DNA of 38,433 nt from Paulinella micropora (Eukaryota > Cercozoa > Imbricatea > Euglyphida). The stretch is taken from the NCBI GenBank assembly GCA_009731375.1, contig BJOX01000378.1:21232-59664 (forward strand). Reading direction: 5' to 3'. The notes below the pieces were generated by a model, which ran no database searches, was not told the DNA's origin, and saw nothing but the letters and a program-made list of their open reading frames with translations. Of the stretch, positions 19,190 to 29,179 are shown one piece after another (within the stretch, counting starts at the first letter, position 1; every line of letters begins with the position of its first letter). The position numbers and the translations under genes are program-made.

Positions 19190-21883
19190 TTCCACCACCT
19201 CGAAACGATTACCTTGAGTAGTGTCCGGGTAGGATGACGTATCGGTCTCCGAGGCAGTGTTGTAGGCCTGAGCTCGACCGAAATTTGGGTTGGAGCTTGC
19301 CCACGAGCCTCCTCCTCCTCTGGGTGGGGGGGCTGGAGCTCGAACAGCTCTCCCTCCATAAGGGGTATATCCCCGACCTCCTCCTCTTCCTCTCTGAGGG
19401 GTTCCCTGCCACCTCGAGGCTCCTCTCCATGTTCCTCGTCCTCGTCCTCCTCCTCCTCCTCCTCCTCCTCCTCCTGCTCCTGCTCCTCCTTCTCGTCCTC
19501 TTTGAGAGGCCTTTAAGTTCTTTTGTCTCTCCCTTTCCTCCTTCTTCTCCTTCATCCTCTTCATGTAGGTAATGATTGCCTCTCGTAACTCCTCATCATC
19601 ACACATATTGGCATACCAACCTTCGTTCACAGCGGCAATCTGAAGCATATTGAAAAGGCCCGGTTCCTTGCCTTCCGTCCTGCTCAGAAAATTTGCCCTT
19701 GCTGTTGGGTTCTGCCTATCATGATTGAAAGAGCAGTCTCTGTTCTCCATCTGTGCCTTACACTGCAAGCCCGCGAACCACCTCCAACATGCGGTCTTCA
19801 GGTCTGGCTCTCTCTGTCTCTTCCAACCGGCAACTCTGTTTGTGTACGTGGCTTGTGCGCCAACAGGTACACCGCCTGCCTGTGCCGTATGTGCCTCCGT
19901 GAGCGAGTCCATGTTTGAGCATGCACTCATCACTTCTTGAAACAGTGCTGACGGAGCAACGCTTTGAACCGTATTTTCGAACACGTGTGTCTCGAGGAAG
20001 TTCTTGGACTTCACTGAGCTAAACGTCGAGCATTGTTGTATGAGCTGAGTAAGCTTACTCGGGTTAACTGTGTGTAACGCCGAAAAGAAATAGAGGATGA
20101 TCGACTTGCGGCCATAGAATAGCCCATAGGAGGAAACTACCTCCGTAAGGGTCGCCGCCAAGCCAACAGCACTCCTCAAACTCATCGCCACTGTCTCAAA
20201 GATTTCAAATCCTATGAGAGTACCAGTGCAGAGATGCTGGTATCCATGAGATTGAAAATATGAAATGAGTGTGGCCACCGCCAGTTCACACTGAGCGTCT
20301 AGGCCTGTTGCATTGTTTCTCTTAATCTCCTCCTTCTTTCTCAAAAACTTGTACTGTGTCAGATCAAATCCCTCCGAGACTAGAGATTGGTCAAAAACAG
20401 TAACAAGGGCCTCGTATTCCTGCGTTTCGTCGCAAGGAAAAGCCTTCATGCAGGCATTGATCTCTTTGAGCTTGCTCAAAAGCGAAGCATCAGAGTCTTT
20501 GTCTGAGCTCGTCTTGGCATATAGCATGAGACTTGCCACTCCTCCTTTCTTCCCCTTGAAGGCATTTATGATGTTCTGTCTGTCCTTCTTCTCCGTGTTT
20601 GTGACCACCACCGTAGTTGAGCCCGAGGGTGCAGGGGCTGGTGGGGCAGGAGCTGGTGGGGTCAAATATGTCGGAGGGTGTGTCTTTGCACCACTCACTT
20701 TTGCTTTCATTCTTTCCAGTCTCATCGTCTTCTCGAACTCCTCATTCTCTTTCGCCTTCTTCTTCTCAGATATCACCAGCTTTTGAGCATGAGTGATAAA
20801 GGCCACCAATTCAGAAGCAGATCTGAGAAAATTATATTTCTCCACATATTGGTCAACACCTGCTTTGTTGGCGACCGGTGGTGCGTTACTAAGTGATTTA
20901 AGGACAGAGTGATCCTTGGTAGGAATCCATCTCTTCCATGCCTCCTTGTGCAGTAACGCACCCATCAACAGTCTGATCTTGGTCAGAACTCTGTCGGTCT
21001 TCTCTAACTCATCAATCACAGGATGAGTTTCTCCTGCTGCCTTAATGCTTTTTTCCATCTCTGCCTTCCCCTCCTCCAAGGCCTTTATTTCCATTGTAAA
21101 AAAATGAAATATGCCACTCGAGTTTTTCGAACCCAGATTGGTCTTCATTTTTGTTACATCGACTGCCTCCTGACCAGTCGCGAGGAATCTGGCCGTTGCT
21201 CTTGGGTTTGTGTACTGGAGGTAACCCTCACATCGTGGGCCGTATGTACGTTCCCAAATCAGGGTTTGAGTGTACACCCCAAAGATAGCATCGAGTAATT
21301 CAAGGTGGGTGTGTGTGTCCCCAAACTTGATATGCTGTATCTTCTTTCTCTCTTCTGGATCAGAGACCAGTTTGCCGAGGAGCTGTGCTGTGTTTGATAA
21401 TAGGATATAGACATCCTTTTTAGCACGACTTTTCTCTCTTCTTTGATCCTGAGGGATCCACACATAGGTATCCTTCTCTACCCCCATCTTGTTATCAAAC
21501 TCTTCTTTAGTGAGGTCATAGTGGTCTTGCACCCACTGTTGTTCCTCCACTGTGATCTCCTCTCCATCACTATGAATCAAGTCGATCATTTTTCGTCCTC
21601 CTCCTCCCGTGTAGGCAGGTGGTAAGGGATTACCATATGCTCCTCCTCCTCCCGTCTCTTCTTGTTCAAATCCTCCTTCATCTTCGTCTCCTCCATATCT
21701 TCCTTCATCATCCCAGCCCTCTTCTACTCCTCCTCCTACTCCTTCATCTCCTCCTCCTCCTTCATTCAATCCTCCTCCTCCTCCTTCATTCAATCCTCTT
21801 CCTCCTCCTCCTCCTGCTTCTTCTTCTTCTCTTCTTTGATCTGCCTCCGAGAATTCACTCACTTCGGCGGTCTCTGTCGACAT
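19187..21883 (-). CDS. gag: Gag-like structural protein with CCCH zinc finger
   Basis: 898 residues starting at ATG 21883-21881 and ending in TGA. Gag packages element RNA into cytoplasmic particles. Order: an acidic Gly-rich N-terminus (about 24-97) with repeated LNEGGGG; a helical middle region (about 100-400); a Pro/Ala-rich linker (402-420); a second helical region (about 430-690); then C699, C708, C717 and H721 (C-x8-C-x8-C-x3-H), a CCCH-type finger instead of the usual CCHC knuckle; and an RGG/Gly-rich tail (about 795-860), which suits RNA binding. It is longer than most Ty3/gypsy Gag proteins. Its identity as Gag rests on position, zinc finger and RGG tail, because the middle is not recognisable by eye. 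It lies downstream of a 0.8-kb leader and in frame with pol. Confidence 0.85.
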   Translation of the reverse strand: MSTETAEVSEFSEADQRREEEEAGGGGGRGLNEGGGGGLNEGGGGDEGVGGGVEEGWDDEGRYGGDEDEGGFEQEETGGGGAYGNPLPPAYTGGGGRKMIDLIHSDGEEITVEEQQWVQDHYDLTKEEFDNKMGVEKDTYVWIPQDQRREKSRAKKDVYILLSNTAQLLGKLVSDPEERKKIQHIKFGDTHTHLELLDAIFGVYTQTLIWERTYGPRCEGYLQYTNPRATARFLATGQEAVDVTKMKTNLGSKNSSGIFHFFTMEIKALEEGKAEMEKSIKAAGETHPVIDELEKTDRVLTKIRLLMGALLHKEAWKRWIPTKDHSVLKSLSNAPPVANKAGVDQYVEKYNFLRSASELVAFITHAQKLVISEKKKAKENEEFEKTMRLERMKAKVSGAKTHPPTYLTPPAPAPPAPAPSGSTTVVVTNTEKKDRQNIINAFKGKKGGVASLMLYAKTSSDKDSDASLLSKLKEINACMKAFPCDETQEYEALVTVFDQSLVSEGFDLTQYKFLRKKEEIKRNNATGLDAQCELAVATLISYFQSHGYQHLCTGTLIGFEIFETVAMSLRSAVGLAATLTEVVSSYGLFYGRKSIILYFFSALHTVNPSKLTQLIQQCSTFSSVKSKNFLETHVFENTVQSVAPSALFQEVMSACSNMDSLTEAHTAQAGGVPVGAQATYTNRVAGWKRQREPDLKTACWRWFAGLQCKAQMENRDCSFNHDRQNPTARANFLSRTEGKEPGLFNMLQIAAVNEGWYANMCDDEELREAIITYMKRMKEKKEERERQKNLKASQRGREGGAGAGGGGGGGGGGRGRGTWRGASRWQGTPQRGRGGGRGYTPYGGRAVRAPAPPPRGGGGSWASSNPNFGRAQAYNTASETDTSSYPDTTQGNRFEVVE

Positions 21884-22669
21884 GATGTCGTAGTAGTGAT
21901 CAACAGGAGGACAGTGTCAGCTCCTATGTTTGGTTTTTGTTCGTTTGTGTTCTGTTCCTCCTTCAGTCGATTGACTAGTGAAGAGAGAAACTAATAGAGA
22001 GGGTAGGATAAGATTCCCTGTCCTCTATGAAACACTGTTTGTATGTTTGTTTTTGTTTGAGAAAAATAGTCTTTGAGACTTTCTCCGATTTCTTGTTCTC
22101 CTTACTCAGATTACTTTCTCCTCCTTCTTTTCTATATTGTATCTAGTATGAGGCACTTGGACCTACACACAGATAGTAATAGAGAAGCTAGAAAAGCTCT
22201 CCTTGAGAAGTCGACAGTCGGTCGGATAGGTTCTCAGACCTACCTTTAGAAAACGATCAGAGATTTGCAAAAATACTCTGACGTATGTGTGAGATAATGC
22301 AGATAAATGCACAAACTAGAAGGGTAGAGTGTTGTGCTCCTGTCCCTATGCTTGTTTGTGTTTTGTGTGTGTTCCTTCACTCGTCTGTCCACCTCCTTCT
22401 TCTTGGTCTCTGTGTGAGAACAGCAAGAACGACAGAGAGTTTGTATCTGATGTCTCCTTGTGAGCACACAGATATTGATTGGGCTAGAGGGTACGAGACA
22501 CCTGCTTGAGACCAATCAAATTATTTGTTTTGTGAAAGAGTTATGAGGGAGCTGTGTTGGAGTATTTGTTTTCGTCTGACGTCCCCGTGTGAGACAGGTC
22601 AGTGAAAATTCACTCTGTTGCCTGTGTGGCAAAGCAGAAAGAAATCACCCTAGTGATGTGGACTCCAAA
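21884..22669 (-). other. 5' leader of the retrotransposon
   Basis: 786 bp between the 5' LTR and the gag ATG, with no supported ORF. It is expected to hold the primer site and packaging signals. Only the primer-site candidate is visible. Confidence 0.6.
22653..22667 (-). promoter_or_regulatory. Candidate tRNA primer-binding site
   Basis: The minus strand reads TGGAGTCCACATCAC two bases after the 5' LTR, with TGG able to pair to a tRNA CCA end. It partly resembles a tRNA-Gln complement (TGGAG...TCC...), but the match is incomplete, so the primer tRNA is not assigned. Confidence 0.45.
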
Positions 22670-22906
22670 TGTAATGCCCCCAACGATAGCTCGTAAAAAG
22701 TCGGTAATACAACCAAACACAGTCCTCAAGAATGAGAATGATGTCTCGTTGTATTAGCTCAGTGAAGCCAAAAAGGAAAACGGCAACAGACCAGGAATAA
22801 AATGGCATCAGGTCCAATCAGGACAAATAATACTGAAAAACAAGCTGGTGCACCTGTCACCAGGAAAAGGTATTTTTTACCGGCTATCCGGGGGGTGATG
22901 CCTACA
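22670..22906 (-). repeat. 5' LTR
   Basis: 237 bp with 235 identities to the 3' LTR and no indels. One of the two differences changes the minus-strand AATAAA to AATACA. Transcription of the element should start in this copy. Confidence 0.95.
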
Positions 22907-22910
22907 ACAG
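22907..22910. repeat. Target-site duplication, right copy (ACAG)
   Basis: ACAG directly after the LTR end CCTACA, matching 12290-12293. Confidence 0.8.
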
Positions 22911-23109
22911 TGATGTATAGATGAGCTATATCTCGTCAAGATATGGTTAAATCCGTTCAAGTTTTATTGAGTTATAATATATACTTTTGAGCTGGTTCAA
23001 AACGATCATCATCATCCAGTAGTAATATTGTATTAAGACAAGTATTAATAACCGGTACTACTTTTTACGCCAGATAATACTATCGTTAGGGGCTGACTCG
23101 TGACATTGG

Positions 23110-23177
23110 GAAATGGCTTTCTGTTTCCTTTTTGTTGCTTGGCGAAATGGCTTTCTGTTTCCTTTTTGTTGCTTAGC
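23110..23177 (+). repeat. 34-bp tandem duplication
   Basis: Two units of GAAATGGCTTTCTGTTTCCT plus 14 bases. They differ at one position near the end (GGC against AGC). Confidence 0.9.
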
Positions 23178-23699
23178 TCTGACAGTCTCCTACATTTCCG
23201 CCATATTGGTTTCCTCTCTTTTGTAGAGGAGGAAGATTAGGTTATTTTCAGAGTGCTTGGAATTGGATGGATCATAGTAAATACCCCGCCGGCTTGCATT
23301 ACATAATATCTTTTAATATAACCGACAAAACTTTGTGTCGACCCCCTTTTCCTGGTTATCTTCACTGTTGTTCCCCTTCTTCCCTCGTTCTATTTTATTT
23401 TCGTCCCTTTTCATTTCGTGGTTTCTTTGCACTCTATTTCCCATCTTTGTTTTCGTTACTCTCCTTTTATATTTATTTCTTTTTTTTCTTTCCTCTCTTG
23501 TTTCCTTCTATGTTTTCCCCTTCCTTTGTATCTTTCTTCGCTCTCTTCCTTCTTTTTCTTTTTTTAGTTTTTCCCCTTTCGTTCTTTCTTTCGTGCTCTT
23601 TCGTTTTCTTCTTTCTTTTCCTTTTTTTTTCTTTTTTTTTTACGCTTCACTTTTTCACCTTTGTATCTCTTGATACCTCTTCCATTCTACTTTTACGCT

Positions 23700-23700
<1 letters not shown>
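23178..23700. other. T-rich sequence, no gene seen
   Basis: T/C-rich DNA that translates to Phe/Leu/Ser-rich strings. No codon structure or splice sites support a gene. Confidence 0.5.
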
Positions 23701-23738
<38 letters not shown>

Positions 23739-24006
23739 GTGCTTCTCTGTCAATGGCTGATGCAAATCTGCACATGCGCCTCCATCGTCTCACCCGTGAG
23801 GGGAGTACGAAGAATTGACGATAAGCTCTAATGACACCCCCGCAAGGGCAGTTCCAACACTTCCAGACGGGCCGGTATGTTCAATGAAAATACTGGTCCA
23901 GAAATAGACCGGTATGTTCAATGAAAATACTGGTGGCACCGACGGGAATCGAACTGGCGACAGGGCCCAGATGGTAGGACTTGACCACTGGGCTATCACG
24001 GTGTCC
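23739..24006 (-). mobile_element. tRNA-headed SINE, full length
   Basis: Read on the minus strand it has GGACACCG, A and B boxes, the encoded ACCA, a duplicated TTTCATTGAACATACCGG block, the body, and the 3' end GAGAAGCACTATT. An ATT tail (23701-23738 on the plus strand as AAT) follows. The promoter boxes, body and tail are all present, so this is a reference copy for the family. Confidence 0.8.
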
Positions 24007-24044
<38 letters not shown>

Positions 24045-24045
<1 letters not shown>

Positions 24046-24308
24046 CTTCTCTGTCAATGGCTGATGCATTTCTGCACATGCGCCTCCATCGTCTCACCCG
24101 TGAGGGGAGTACGAAGAATTGACGATACGCTCTAATGACACCCCCGCAAGGGCAGTTCCAACACTTCCAGACGGGCCGGTATGTTCAATGAAAATACTGG
24201 TCCAGACAGACCGGTATGTTCAATGAAAATACTGGTGGCACCGACGGGAATCGAACTGGCGACAGGGCCCAGATGGTAGAACTTGACCACTGGGCTATCA
24301 CGGTGTCC
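24045..24308 (-). mobile_element. tRNA-headed SINE, full length, second copy
   Basis: Same layout as 23739-24006, in the same orientation. Its ATT tail (24009-24044) abuts the head of that copy. The spacer between its two TTTCATTGAACATACCGG blocks is shorter, which marks a subfamily difference. Confidence 0.8.

Positions 24309-24363
<55 letters not shown>
24309..24363 (-). repeat. (AAT)n tail
   Basis: ATT tail (minus strand) of the family F fragment to its right. Confidence 0.9.
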
Positions 24364-24412
24364 GGCTTCCTCACACTATAGCATCAGATCCAGATCCTGG
24401 ACATGTGCCTCC

Positions 24413-24413
<1 letters not shown>
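24364..24413 (-). repeat. 3' end of ATT-tailed repeat, family F
   Basis: The minus strand reads ATGGAGGCACATGTCCAGGA to TGAGGAAGCC before the ATT tail. It matches 3854-3900. Confidence 0.65.
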
Positions 24414-24487
<74 letters not shown>

Positions 24488-24520
24488 GTAATAATAATAC
24501 CGGTAATAATAATAATAATA
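24414..24520 (-). repeat. (AAT)n array
   Basis: About 105 bp with an ACCGGTAAT interruption. On the minus strand it is the tail of the family E fragment that follows. Confidence 0.9.
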
Positions 24521-24603
24521 CTATATCTGAGGCGTACTGATGCAGCTAATGGCATATCCTCAACGGACATAAGCCTCCAATACCCTTGTTCGAGGTCCTC
24601 CAC
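24521..24603 (-). repeat. 3' end of ATT-tailed repeat, family E
   Basis: Reverse complement of 1-85, nearly identical, cut soon after by the 889-N gap. Confidence 0.75.
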
Positions 24604-24629
24604 CCCCCCGTGTCAGTCTCTCGCCTGAT

Positions 24630-25518
24630 NNNNNNNNNNNNNNNNNNNNNNNNNNNNNNNNNNNNNNNNNNNNNNNNNNNNNNNNNNNNNNNNNNNNNNN
24701 NNNNNNNNNNNNNNNNNNNNNNNNNNNNNNNNNNNNNNNNNNNNNNNNNNNNNNNNNNNNNNNNNNNNNNNNNNNNNNNNNNNNNNNNNNNNNNNNNNNN
24801 NNNNNNNNNNNNNNNNNNNNNNNNNNNNNNNNNNNNNNNNNNNNNNNNNNNNNNNNNNNNNNNNNNNNNNNNNNNNNNNNNNNNNNNNNNNNNNNNNNNN
24901 NNNNNNNNNNNNNNNNNNNNNNNNNNNNNNNNNNNNNNNNNNNNNNNNNNNNNNNNNNNNNNNNNNNNNNNNNNNNNNNNNNNNNNNNNNNNNNNNNNNN
25001 NNNNNNNNNNNNNNNNNNNNNNNNNNNNNNNNNNNNNNNNNNNNNNNNNNNNNNNNNNNNNNNNNNNNNNNNNNNNNNNNNNNNNNNNNNNNNNNNNNNN
25101 NNNNNNNNNNNNNNNNNNNNNNNNNNNNNNNNNNNNNNNNNNNNNNNNNNNNNNNNNNNNNNNNNNNNNNNNNNNNNNNNNNNNNNNNNNNNNNNNNNNN
25201 NNNNNNNNNNNNNNNNNNNNNNNNNNNNNNNNNNNNNNNNNNNNNNNNNNNNNNNNNNNNNNNNNNNNNNNNNNNNNNNNNNNNNNNNNNNNNNNNNNNN
25301 NNNNNNNNNNNNNNNNNNNNNNNNNNNNNNNNNNNNNNNNNNNNNNNNNNNNNNNNNNNNNNNNNNNNNNNNNNNNNNNNNNNNNNNNNNNNNNNNNNNN
25401 NNNNNNNNNNNNNNNNNNNNNNNNNNNNNNNNNNNNNNNNNNNNNNNNNNNNNNNNNNNNNNNNNNNNNNNNNNNNNNNNNNNNNNNNNNNNNNNNNNNN
25501 NNNNNNNNNNNNNNNNNN
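24630..25518. other. Assembly gap (889 N)
   Basis: N run between a family E repeat and a SINE head. It probably hides more of the same repeats. Confidence 0.95.
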
Positions 25519-25606
25519 TCAATGAAAATACTGGTGGCACCGACGGGAATCGAACTGGCGACAGGGCCCAGATGGTAGAACTTGACCACTGGGCTATCAC
25601 GGTGTC
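25519..25606 (-). mobile_element. tRNA-headed SINE, head only (rest in gap)
   Basis: The minus strand starts at GACACCGTGATAGCCC and keeps the A box, B box and ACCA. The body lies in the gap. An AAT array (25608-25660) adjoins the 5' end. Confidence 0.75.
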
Positions 25607-25609
25607 AAC

Positions 25610-25658
<49 letters not shown>

Positions 25659-25660
25659 TA

Positions 25661-25960
25661 ATAGGTAATGATAATAAAAACCATTAATTCTAGTAATTTC
25701 TATTCAAAGAAAAGCGAAGCTGAGATGTTGCAGGCCGTGGGTGTTACAAAAGTTTCAGAAAGTAGCAGTGATATCAAAGTTTGACGCTTTTTTTGAATGG
25801 TATATCATTTGTAATAAAGAATCCTAGCACATCATTATAGTGCTTGCACGGTCCGGAGGAAGTGAAAGGACAAGAGATGAGGATGAAGAAAGTATGTAGA
25901 CAAGTGCAGGAGGTGACAAGGAAACAAACGTGTAGGGCGGGACAGCCATTGTGCATTCGT
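25661..25960. other. No gene seen
   Basis: Unique DNA without a convincing ORF or splice pattern. Confidence 0.45.
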
Positions 25961-26071
25961 AGATAGGTAGGTAGGTAGGTAGGTAGGTAGGTAGGTAGGT
26001 AGATAGGTAGGTAGATAGGTAGGTAGGTAGGTAGGTAGGTAGGTAGGTAGGTAGGTAGGTAGGTAGGTAGG

Positions 26072-26120
<49 letters not shown>

Positions 26121-26157
26121 GGATGGATGGATGGATGGATGGATGGATGGATAGATG

Positions 26158-26205
<48 letters not shown>

Positions 26206-26225
26206 CATAGACAAATAGATGGATA
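25961..26225 (+). repeat. (TAGG)n/(TAGA)n/(TGGA)n array
   Basis: Related tetranucleotides in successive blocks. Confidence 0.9.
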
Positions 26226-26278
26226 GATGCAACTACGCGAAAGCACTCCAAGCAACGCCCAAAGACCGTCGGGAAGGA

Positions 26279-26402
26279 ATGTATGTATGTATGTATGTAT
26301 GCATGTATGTATGTATGTATGTATGTATGCATGTATGTATGTATGTATGCATTCATGTATGTATGTATGTATGTATGTATGTATGTATGTATGTATGTAT
26401 GT
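26279..26402 (+). repeat. (TATG)n array
   Basis: TATG units with occasional GCATG variants. Confidence 0.9.
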
Positions 26403-26632
26403 GACAGCGTGGCGTGGCTCAGGGCATGATAGCACAAAGTTCTGACAGCATGAGACAGCACAATATCTGACTAGTAGTACGGCGTGAGATAGCACAATGT
26501 CTGACAGCGCGAGGCAGCACAATGTCTGATTACTAGAATGGCATGATAGCACAATGACTAGAAGTATGCCGTGAGACAGCAAAATGTCTGAGCAGTAGTA
26601 CGGCGTGATAGCACAATGTCTGACTAGTACAA
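26403..26632 (+). repeat. Degenerate minisatellite (about 30-bp units)
   Basis: Imperfect units built on GATAGCACAATGTCTGACTA with GTAGTACGGCGTGA linkers. Units vary in length and include deletions. Confidence 0.75.
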
Positions 26633-27176
26633 AGGCGTTTTCCCTCAGGGACGAGAAGGTTGACTATCTGCAAAATCCAAGAAACCATTCTGACCGCCTG
26701 TGTCGTGCACAGTATGGTGGTGCTTGTTCAAAACTGGCTTTTGGTTTGGTCAGCCTGGACCGTGAACAAAGAGGAGTGCGGGCGAACGAGAAAGGGACGG
26801 AAAGGCAGTTATGTCGGTGGTTGGGGTAGGTGGGGGGGGGTTGAGATCTTGTGTCCATAACTTGGTGGGCGCGGGCTTTCTTCCGAATCCTGCCATGCTT
26901 TGCCTTTTGTCCCAAACCACTATTCCCTTTTGTCCCAAATAATGCATACTATGTTCTTTTTGTCCCCAATACTGCCCCATAATTGCCTTTTTGTTCCTGG
27001 TCACTGCGCTGCTGACTGCGAAACCGGGCTACACCTTCAAGATGTTCCTGGACAAGGACAAGCAGTTTGTCTTTTGGTCTGTTTTGTCTGTTTGTCTTTT
27101 TGTCTGTTTGTCTGAGTAATAATATGGATGGAGAGCGATAAGATCAAGTTGATTATAAAAGAGCGGGGAGTGGGAG

Positions 27177-27180
<4 letters not shown>
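26633..27180. other. Unique sequence with short TTTTGTCCC repeats; no gene supported
   Basis: 26905-26995 contains four spaced copies of a CTTTTTGTCCC-like block. The stretch 27011-27060 translates to a plausible KPGYTFKMFLDKDK, but there is no acceptor before it, so no exon is called. Confidence 0.4.
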
Positions 27181-27212
<32 letters not shown>

Positions 27213-27376
27213 ACACCTGAGTTGCTTACGAGACATTTTCTTGATCTTGCTTGGTTTGATCTATTTAGGACAAGAGATTGATAGATAGATAGGTAGGTAG
27301 GTAGGTAGATAGGTAGTAGGTAGGTAGATGGGTAGGTAGGTAGGCAGGTATGTGGGTAGGTAGATAGGTAGATAGG

Positions 27377-27438
<62 letters not shown>

Positions 27439-27488
27439 TCTAGATAGATATCTAGATAGATATCTAGATAGATATCTAGATCGATATC

Positions 27489-27562
<74 letters not shown>

Positions 27563-28230
27563 TATAGATAGATAGATAGATGGTACAGCATCAATCGCGG
27601 CGTGAGAGCTAAGCGAGTGTGTGTTTGTTGTGTGTGTGTGTGTGTCTTTTACGTACGCACATATGTCTGTATGCATGTATGTATGTATGTATGTATTTAT
27701 GCATGTATGTATGTATGTATGTATGTATGTATGTATGTATGTATGCATGCATGCATGTATGCATGTATATGTGTATGCATGCATGTATGTATGTATGTAT
27801 GTATGTATGTATGTATGTATGTATGTATGGTATGTATGGTATGTATGGTATGTATGTATGTATGTATGTATGTATGTATGTATGTATGTACCATGGCAGC
27901 ATTAGCCAGACGCTCTCTGCGCTCATTGTCCTATACAACACATAACAGTCTATGTATGTATGTATGTATGTATGTACGTATGTATGTATGTACGTATGTA
28001 CGTACGTCGTACGTACGTACGCACGTATGTATGTATGTATGTATGTATGTATGTATGTATGTATGTATGTATGTATGTATGTATGTATGTATGTATGTAT
28101 GTATGTAGTATGTATGTATGTATGTATGAATGTATGCATGCATGCATGTATGTATGTATGTACGTATGTATGTATGTATGTATGTATGTATGTATGTATG
28201 TATGCATGTATGTATGTATATGTATCTCTT
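27181..28230 (+). repeat. Run of GA, GATA, TATCTAGATAGA and TATG arrays
   Basis: GA (27178-27210), GATA/GGTA (27280-27583) with a 12-bp palindromic unit at 27436-27495, TATG (27664-27892) and TATG (27952-28222) with ACGT variants. The unique spacers (27584-27660, 27893-27950) are too short for a gene. Confidence 0.9.
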
Positions 28231-28399
28231 CACCTCTCGCAACGCGGCGCGCTGCTCTGCTTTCCTCCGCTCTGCCTGCACACACACACACATACACATG
28301 ACGTGAGAGGGATAGTGTGAGATAGTGTTGTTGTTGCTGTTGTTGTTTCTACCTCTTTTGTCCCTCTCTTCCTTCACCCCACTCCTCCCCCTTCCCCCC

Positions 28400-28742
28400 N
28401 NNNNNNNNNNNNNNNNNNNNNNNNNNNNNNNNNNNNNNNNNNNNNNNNNNNNNNNNNNNNNNNNNNNNNNNNNNNNNNNNNNNNNNNNNNNNNNNNNNNN
28501 NNNNNNNNNNNNNNNNNNNNNNNNNNNNNNNNNNNNNNNNNNNNNNNNNNNNNNNNNNNNNNNNNNNNNNNNNNNNNNNNNNNNNNNNNNNNNNNNNNNN
28601 NNNNNNNNNNNNNNNNNNNNNNNNNNNNNNNNNNNNNNNNNNNNNNNNNNNNNNNNNNNNNNNNNNNNNNNNNNNNNNNNNNNNNNNNNNNNNNNNNNNN
28701 NNNNNNNNNNNNNNNNNNNNNNNNNNNNNNNNNNNNNNNNNN
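28400..28742. other. Assembly gap (343 N)
   Basis: Bounded by C runs on both sides. Confidence 0.95.
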
Positions 28743-28763
28743 CCCCCCCCCCCCCCCCCCTGC

Positions 28764-28794
<31 letters not shown>

Positions 28795-28898
28795 TCTCGC
28801 TCGCTCGCTCTCTCGCTCTCGCTTGCCCTCTTTTTCTCTGCGATTTTTTCCTTGTGCTCCTGCTCAAGCTCTTGGACTGCGCAAAGACATACATGCAT

Positions 28899-28995
<97 letters not shown>

Positions 28996-29032
28996 AATAA
29001 TAATATTAATAATAATAATAATAATAATAATA
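28743..29032 (+). repeat. Poly-C, CT, CGA/ATG and AAT arrays
   Basis: 18 C, then CT-rich DNA, about 70 bp of unique DNA, then ACG, ATG and AAT trinucleotides. The last is the ATT tail (minus strand) of the SINE at 29033. Confidence 0.85.
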
Positions 29033-29179
29033 GTGCTTCTCTGTCAATGGCTGATGCCATGCGCCTCCATCGTCTCACCCGTGAGGGGAGTACGAAGAAT
29101 TGACGATAGGCTCTAATGACACCCCCGCAAGGGCAGTTCCAACACTTCCAGACGGACCGGTATGTTCAATGAAAATACT
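29033..29179 (-). mobile_element. tRNA-headed SINE, 3' half (5' part in gap)
   Basis: The minus strand carries the body and the 3' end GAGAAGCACTATT. A short deletion removes part of GCATGTGCAGAAATGC. The head lies in the following gap. Confidence 0.7.

Larger units (their letters stand above)
12290..22910 (-). mobile_element. Complete Ty3/gypsy-type LTR retrotransposon with target duplications
   Basis: The element is 10,613 bp (12294-22906), flanked by a 4-bp direct repeat ACAG at 12290-12293 and 22907-22910. It has two 237-bp LTRs, a candidate primer site and a purine tract in the expected places, and gag and pol ORFs on the minus strand. The domain order protease-RT-RNase H-integrase places it with Ty3/gypsy (Metaviridae), not Ty1/copia, in which integrase precedes RT. 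The LTRs differ at only two positions and both ORFs are open, so the insertion is recent and may be active. No envelope ORF was seen. Confidence 0.95.

Noticed and set aside
14459-21994. Plus-strand ORFs of 60-160 codons within the retrotransposon
   Set aside because: They are antisense shadows of gag and pol with no independent support.
27011-27060. Possible exon encoding KPGYTFKMFLDKDK
   Set aside because: There is no splice acceptor upstream and no continuation. It is too short to call.
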